Of a DNA stretch of 25,774 nt, positions 23,852 through 25,774 are shown piece after piece. This DNA comes from a virus, in IMG/VR virus record IMGVR_UViG_3300001282_000062, positions 1 through 25,774 of that record; one strand, written 5' to 3'. The notes beneath the pieces are model-generated. The model saw only the letters and a list, made by a program, of their open reading frames with translations. It ran no database searches and was not told the DNA's origin. Position 1 is the first letter of the stretch, and each line of letters begins with the position of its first letter. Made by a program: the position numbers and the translations under genes.

Positions 23852-24790
23852 ATGAGAACATTACAAGAAAAATATAACGGAATTCAAGAAGGAAAATTTT
23901 CTAAAGAACATTTCTTAGCTGATGCTAGAATGGAACTTCCAAACCTAGTAACTCGTTTTAACGGATACGAGGATGCTGTTCAAATTCTTAAGAACAGAGG
24001 AATGATTCAAGAAGTTAAAATTGAGGAAGCTAGACTTACTAAGAATAACCTAACAGACTACAGATACAAACCGACCAACGATATGGACAAATATCCATAC
24101 GAACAAATCCTAAGAGGAATAAGAGTTGAATTGGAAGTATTAGGGGTTCAAGGAACACCAACAGCAGAAGAATATGCAAAAGCATTAGCAAAAGTAGCTA
24201 AAAACTTAGCAAAAGATTCAATTTTCTATACAAATCAAGTAGCAGGTGTTAATCCAAAAGTGGACTTACATGATAAAATGATTCCTGTAACAGCAAAAAA
24301 TACAGTTGACACTTTCAACGGTATGAAAAAAGCAGAGTTAAAAGAAGGATTTAAAAGACTAATCAAAAAAGTATTATCTGAATCAATGGGTGATATGTTT
24401 GGAGATGAAGAAAGAGCTGAAAGATCTGCCAACTACGGACAACCAGGAGAAAACGAATACGAATTCTACTCAGATCCAGAGAACTATAACGAAGAAGAAG
24501 AGTTTGAATTACAAGGAGACGAAGAAGCAGACGATATTCCACATCCAAGAGGATATGAAGAAGCTAGCGATGAAGAAGACTTAGATGAATCTAAAATGGG
24601 AGACCTTTATATTACAGCTCAAGAATCAGATTCACTAAAAGACTTTTTAATAAAAGTAAAACAAGAATATCCAGAAACAAACCTAAGAAAAGACATCGAA
24701 GAACTTCAACATATTTGGAATAATAGAGGAGGAGATTCAGAAGATGAATTATCAGAAGGAAAAAAATCGTTATCTGAATTATTAAAATAA
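23852..24790 (+). CDS. Acidic head-cassette protein, probable prohead core component
   Basis: A 312-residue protein. The N-terminal region (about 1-55) has the order MRTLQEKYNGIQEGKFSKEH, FLADARMELPNLVTRFNGY and VQILKNRGMI, conserved in phage proteins beside the prohead protease as I recall. A second conserved segment is YPYEQILRGIRVELE (86-100). An amphipathic tag, EGFKRLIKKVLSESMG (163-178), carries LSE|S. An acidic, low-complexity stretch (about 180-250) follows, and the end is helical. IQE|G at 11-14 and LSE|S fit protease sites. It is one base after the previous stop and five bases before the protease gene. A scaffold or core role is inferred from position and composition. Confidence 0.7.
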   Translation: MRTLQEKYNGIQEGKFSKEHFLADARMELPNLVTRFNGYEDAVQILKNRGMIQEVKIEEARLTKNNLTDYRYKPTNDMDKYPYEQILRGIRVELEVLGVQGTPTAEEYAKALAKVAKNLAKDSIFYTNQVAGVNPKVDLHDKMIPVTAKNTVDTFNGMKKAELKEGFKRLIKKVLSESMGDMFGDEERAERSANYGQPGENEYEFYSDPENYNEEEEFELQGDEEADDIPHPRGYEEASDEEDLDESKMGDLYITAQESDSLKDFLIKVKQEYPETNLRKDIEELQHIWNNRGGDSEDELSEGKKSLSELLK

Positions 24791-24795
24791 GTAAG

Positions 24796-25374
24796 ATGAA
24801 CAATTTATTAGTAAATGTAACTCCTTTTAAAGGATTGCTTACCGAATCAAAGGCTAGACCCGGAGTATACGAAGTGGTGGGTATCATGCAAAGAGCAGGA
24901 GCAAAGAATCAAAACGGAAGAATCTATAAAAGAGAAATTCTTGAAGAAGAAGTTCGAAATTATGTAGAGAATTTTGTTAAGATAGGAAATGCATACGGAG
25001 AATTAGATCATCCAGAATCAGCAATTGTATCTCTTAAAAATGCTTCACACGTAGTAAAAGAACTATGGTGGGAGGGAGATGACTTGATGGGTAAAGTAGA
25101 ATTACTAAATACACCTTCAGGAAATATTGTAAAAGAGATATTAAAAGGAGGACATACAATGGGAATCTCTTCTAGAGGAACAGGATCAGTAACTCAAACA
25201 AACGAAGGAACTTTAATGGTTCAACCAGACTTTGAATTAGTATGTTGGGATTTTGTTTCTAATCCTTCTACACAAGGAGCTTTTATGAATCCAATTTCTT
25301 TAAACGAAGGAAAACAAGCAGTAGGAAAATATGATAGATTAGATTCTATTATTAACAATATATTAAGAGCATAA
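24796..25374 (+). CDS. Prohead protease (T4 gp21-like)
   Basis: A 192-residue serine protease that trims scaffold, core and capsid proteins inside the prohead before DNA entry. The order GRIYKREILEEEV (41-53), GELDHPES (68-75) with His72, LWWEGDDLMGKVELL (90-104), GHTMGISSRG (119-128) with nucleophile Ser125 or Ser126, and DFELVCWDFVSNPST (145-159) is typical of the gp21 family. The His-to-Ser spacing of 53-54 is close to that in T4. GLLTE|S at 13-18 fits the family's own cleavage pattern and may be an autoprocessing site. The stop overlaps the next start as TAATG. Confidence 0.93.
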   Translation: MNNLLVNVTPFKGLLTESKARPGVYEVVGIMQRAGAKNQNGRIYKREILEEEVRNYVENFVKIGNAYGELDHPESAIVSLKNASHVVKELWWEGDDLMGKVELLNTPSGNIVKEILKGGHTMGISSRGTGSVTQTNEGTLMVQPDFELVCWDFVSNPSTQGAFMNPISLNEGKQAVGKYDRLDSIINNILRA

Positions 25375-25697
25375 TGGAAAATAATTTTGACATGCACCAA
25401 TGGCGTGCAAATTTTTTAAAAAAAGTATTAAAAGAAGAGATAACAAAAGACAGCCCATCATTTAGAAAGCTAGTACTGAAATTGGAAGAGATAAGTGAAG
25501 AAAGTGGAAATGATTGGGAAGCTTTAAAGGCATACTTAAAAGGTAGATACGCATTTTTTGAAACATACACTACTGGTAATAACCCAGCTGCTTACGTAGT
25601 TAATTTCTTTTCAATTACCAAAGGAAAGGATGAATACGTTGAGAAAAATCCATCAGATTATGTACAAATAGGTGACTGGTATATTAGACCATGGTAA
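25374..25697 (+). CDS. Small conserved protein downstream of the prohead protease
   Basis: A 107-residue protein of unknown function. Its start, NFDMHQWRANFLKKVLKEE, resembles the recurrent NFDL..FL tag family and has LKE at residues 19-21. The middle is helical and polar (LVLKLEEISEESGNDWE), and the end has the aromatic-rich SDYVQIGDWYIRPW. It overlaps the protease gene as TAATG and is the last gene of the unit, ending 13 bases before a terminator hairpin. It may be another prohead-interior protein. Confidence 0.65.
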   Translation: MENNFDMHQWRANFLKKVLKEEITKDSPSFRKLVLKLEEISEESGNDWEALKAYLKGRYAFFETYTTGNNPAAYVVNFFSITKGKDEYVEKNPSDYVQIGDWYIRPW

Positions 25698-25710
25698 CCT
25701 AAACAAACAC

Positions 25711-25737
25711 AGCCCACCCCATAAAGGTGGGTTTTTT
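25711..25737 (+). terminator. Rho-independent terminator after the protease unit
   Basis: The stem cccacc against ggtggg closes a seven-base loop, extended by two G-U/A-T pairs, and is followed by six T. It shares the agcccac...gtgggtttttt core with the terminator at 19100. Confidence 0.85.
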
Positions 25738-25753
25738 ATGTTTTGTAAAACAG

Positions 25754-25769
25754 TATATATTTATTTAAG
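25754..25769 (+). promoter_or_regulatory. Candidate late promoter at the right edge
   Basis: TATATATTTATTTAAG follows the last terminator and contains the TATTTAT core of the other elements. Its gene would lie beyond the window; in T4-like order a scaffold or major capsid gene is expected there. Confidence 0.3.
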
Positions 25770-25774
25770 AATAT

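Overview
The window is a densely packed, AT-rich stretch of a tailed-phage genome of the T4-like (myovirus) lineage. All genes read on the + strand, gaps are a few to about 80 bases, and genes often overlap by TAATG or ATGA. The lineage call rests on a terminase large subunit with ATPase and nuclease motifs, a gp20-type portal protein and a gp21-type prohead protease in T4-like order, plus a DnaG-type primase and a long repeat-rich tail fibre. Start codons mostly lack a Shine-Dalgarno sequence and sit behind A-rich leaders, and two intergenic regions carry a TTG-N20-TATCTT arrangement close to the Bacteroidota promoter consensus. A Bacteroidota host is therefore my inference, not something the sequence proves. 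I found no tRNA or rRNA gene, CRISPR array, insertion sequence or integrase, and no gene-free stretch longer than about 190 bases.

Layout. Positions 1-4118 hold the 3' part of a giant tail-fibre gene made of about 36 fourteen-residue SHAEG repeats in three blocks, joined by GIGTT-type modules. Positions 4132-7392 hold small accessory genes: a GIY-YIG-like protein, a zinc-ribbon protein, a cupin-like protein, a 29-residue membrane peptide, a miniature kinase-like protein, a basic micro-protein and a hydrophobic protein, ending at a terminator. Positions 7475-9179 encode a primase and a RecB/Cas4-like nuclease. Positions 9250-13200 hold a nucleotide-chemistry and peptidase cluster: two nucleotidyltransferases in tandem, the second fused to an adenylyltransferase-like domain and an HExxH domain, then another HExxH protein and a HAD phosphatase. 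Positions 13178-14625 hold small conserved unknowns, several cysteine-rich. Positions 14661-19080 encode probable virion or prohead-interior proteins and a PD-(D/E)XK-like protein, ending at a second terminator. Positions 19161-25697 are the packaging and head cassette: terminase, portal, three probable prohead proteins, prohead protease and a small unknown, closed by a third terminator almost identical to the second.

How it works together. The fibre would bind the host. The primase and nuclease serve replication or recombination. The nucleotidyltransferase, adenylyltransferase and phosphatase genes suggest manipulation of nucleotide or cofactor pools. The right half builds and fills the capsid. 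Short amphipathic tags recur at protein ends and lie beside LxE|G/S-type sites, which suggests a set of proteins targeted to the prohead and trimmed by the protease encoded at 24796-25374. A shared ACTATTTAT element, in places containing the T4 late-promoter octamer TATAAATA, precedes most right-hand transcription units and is the best candidate late promoter.
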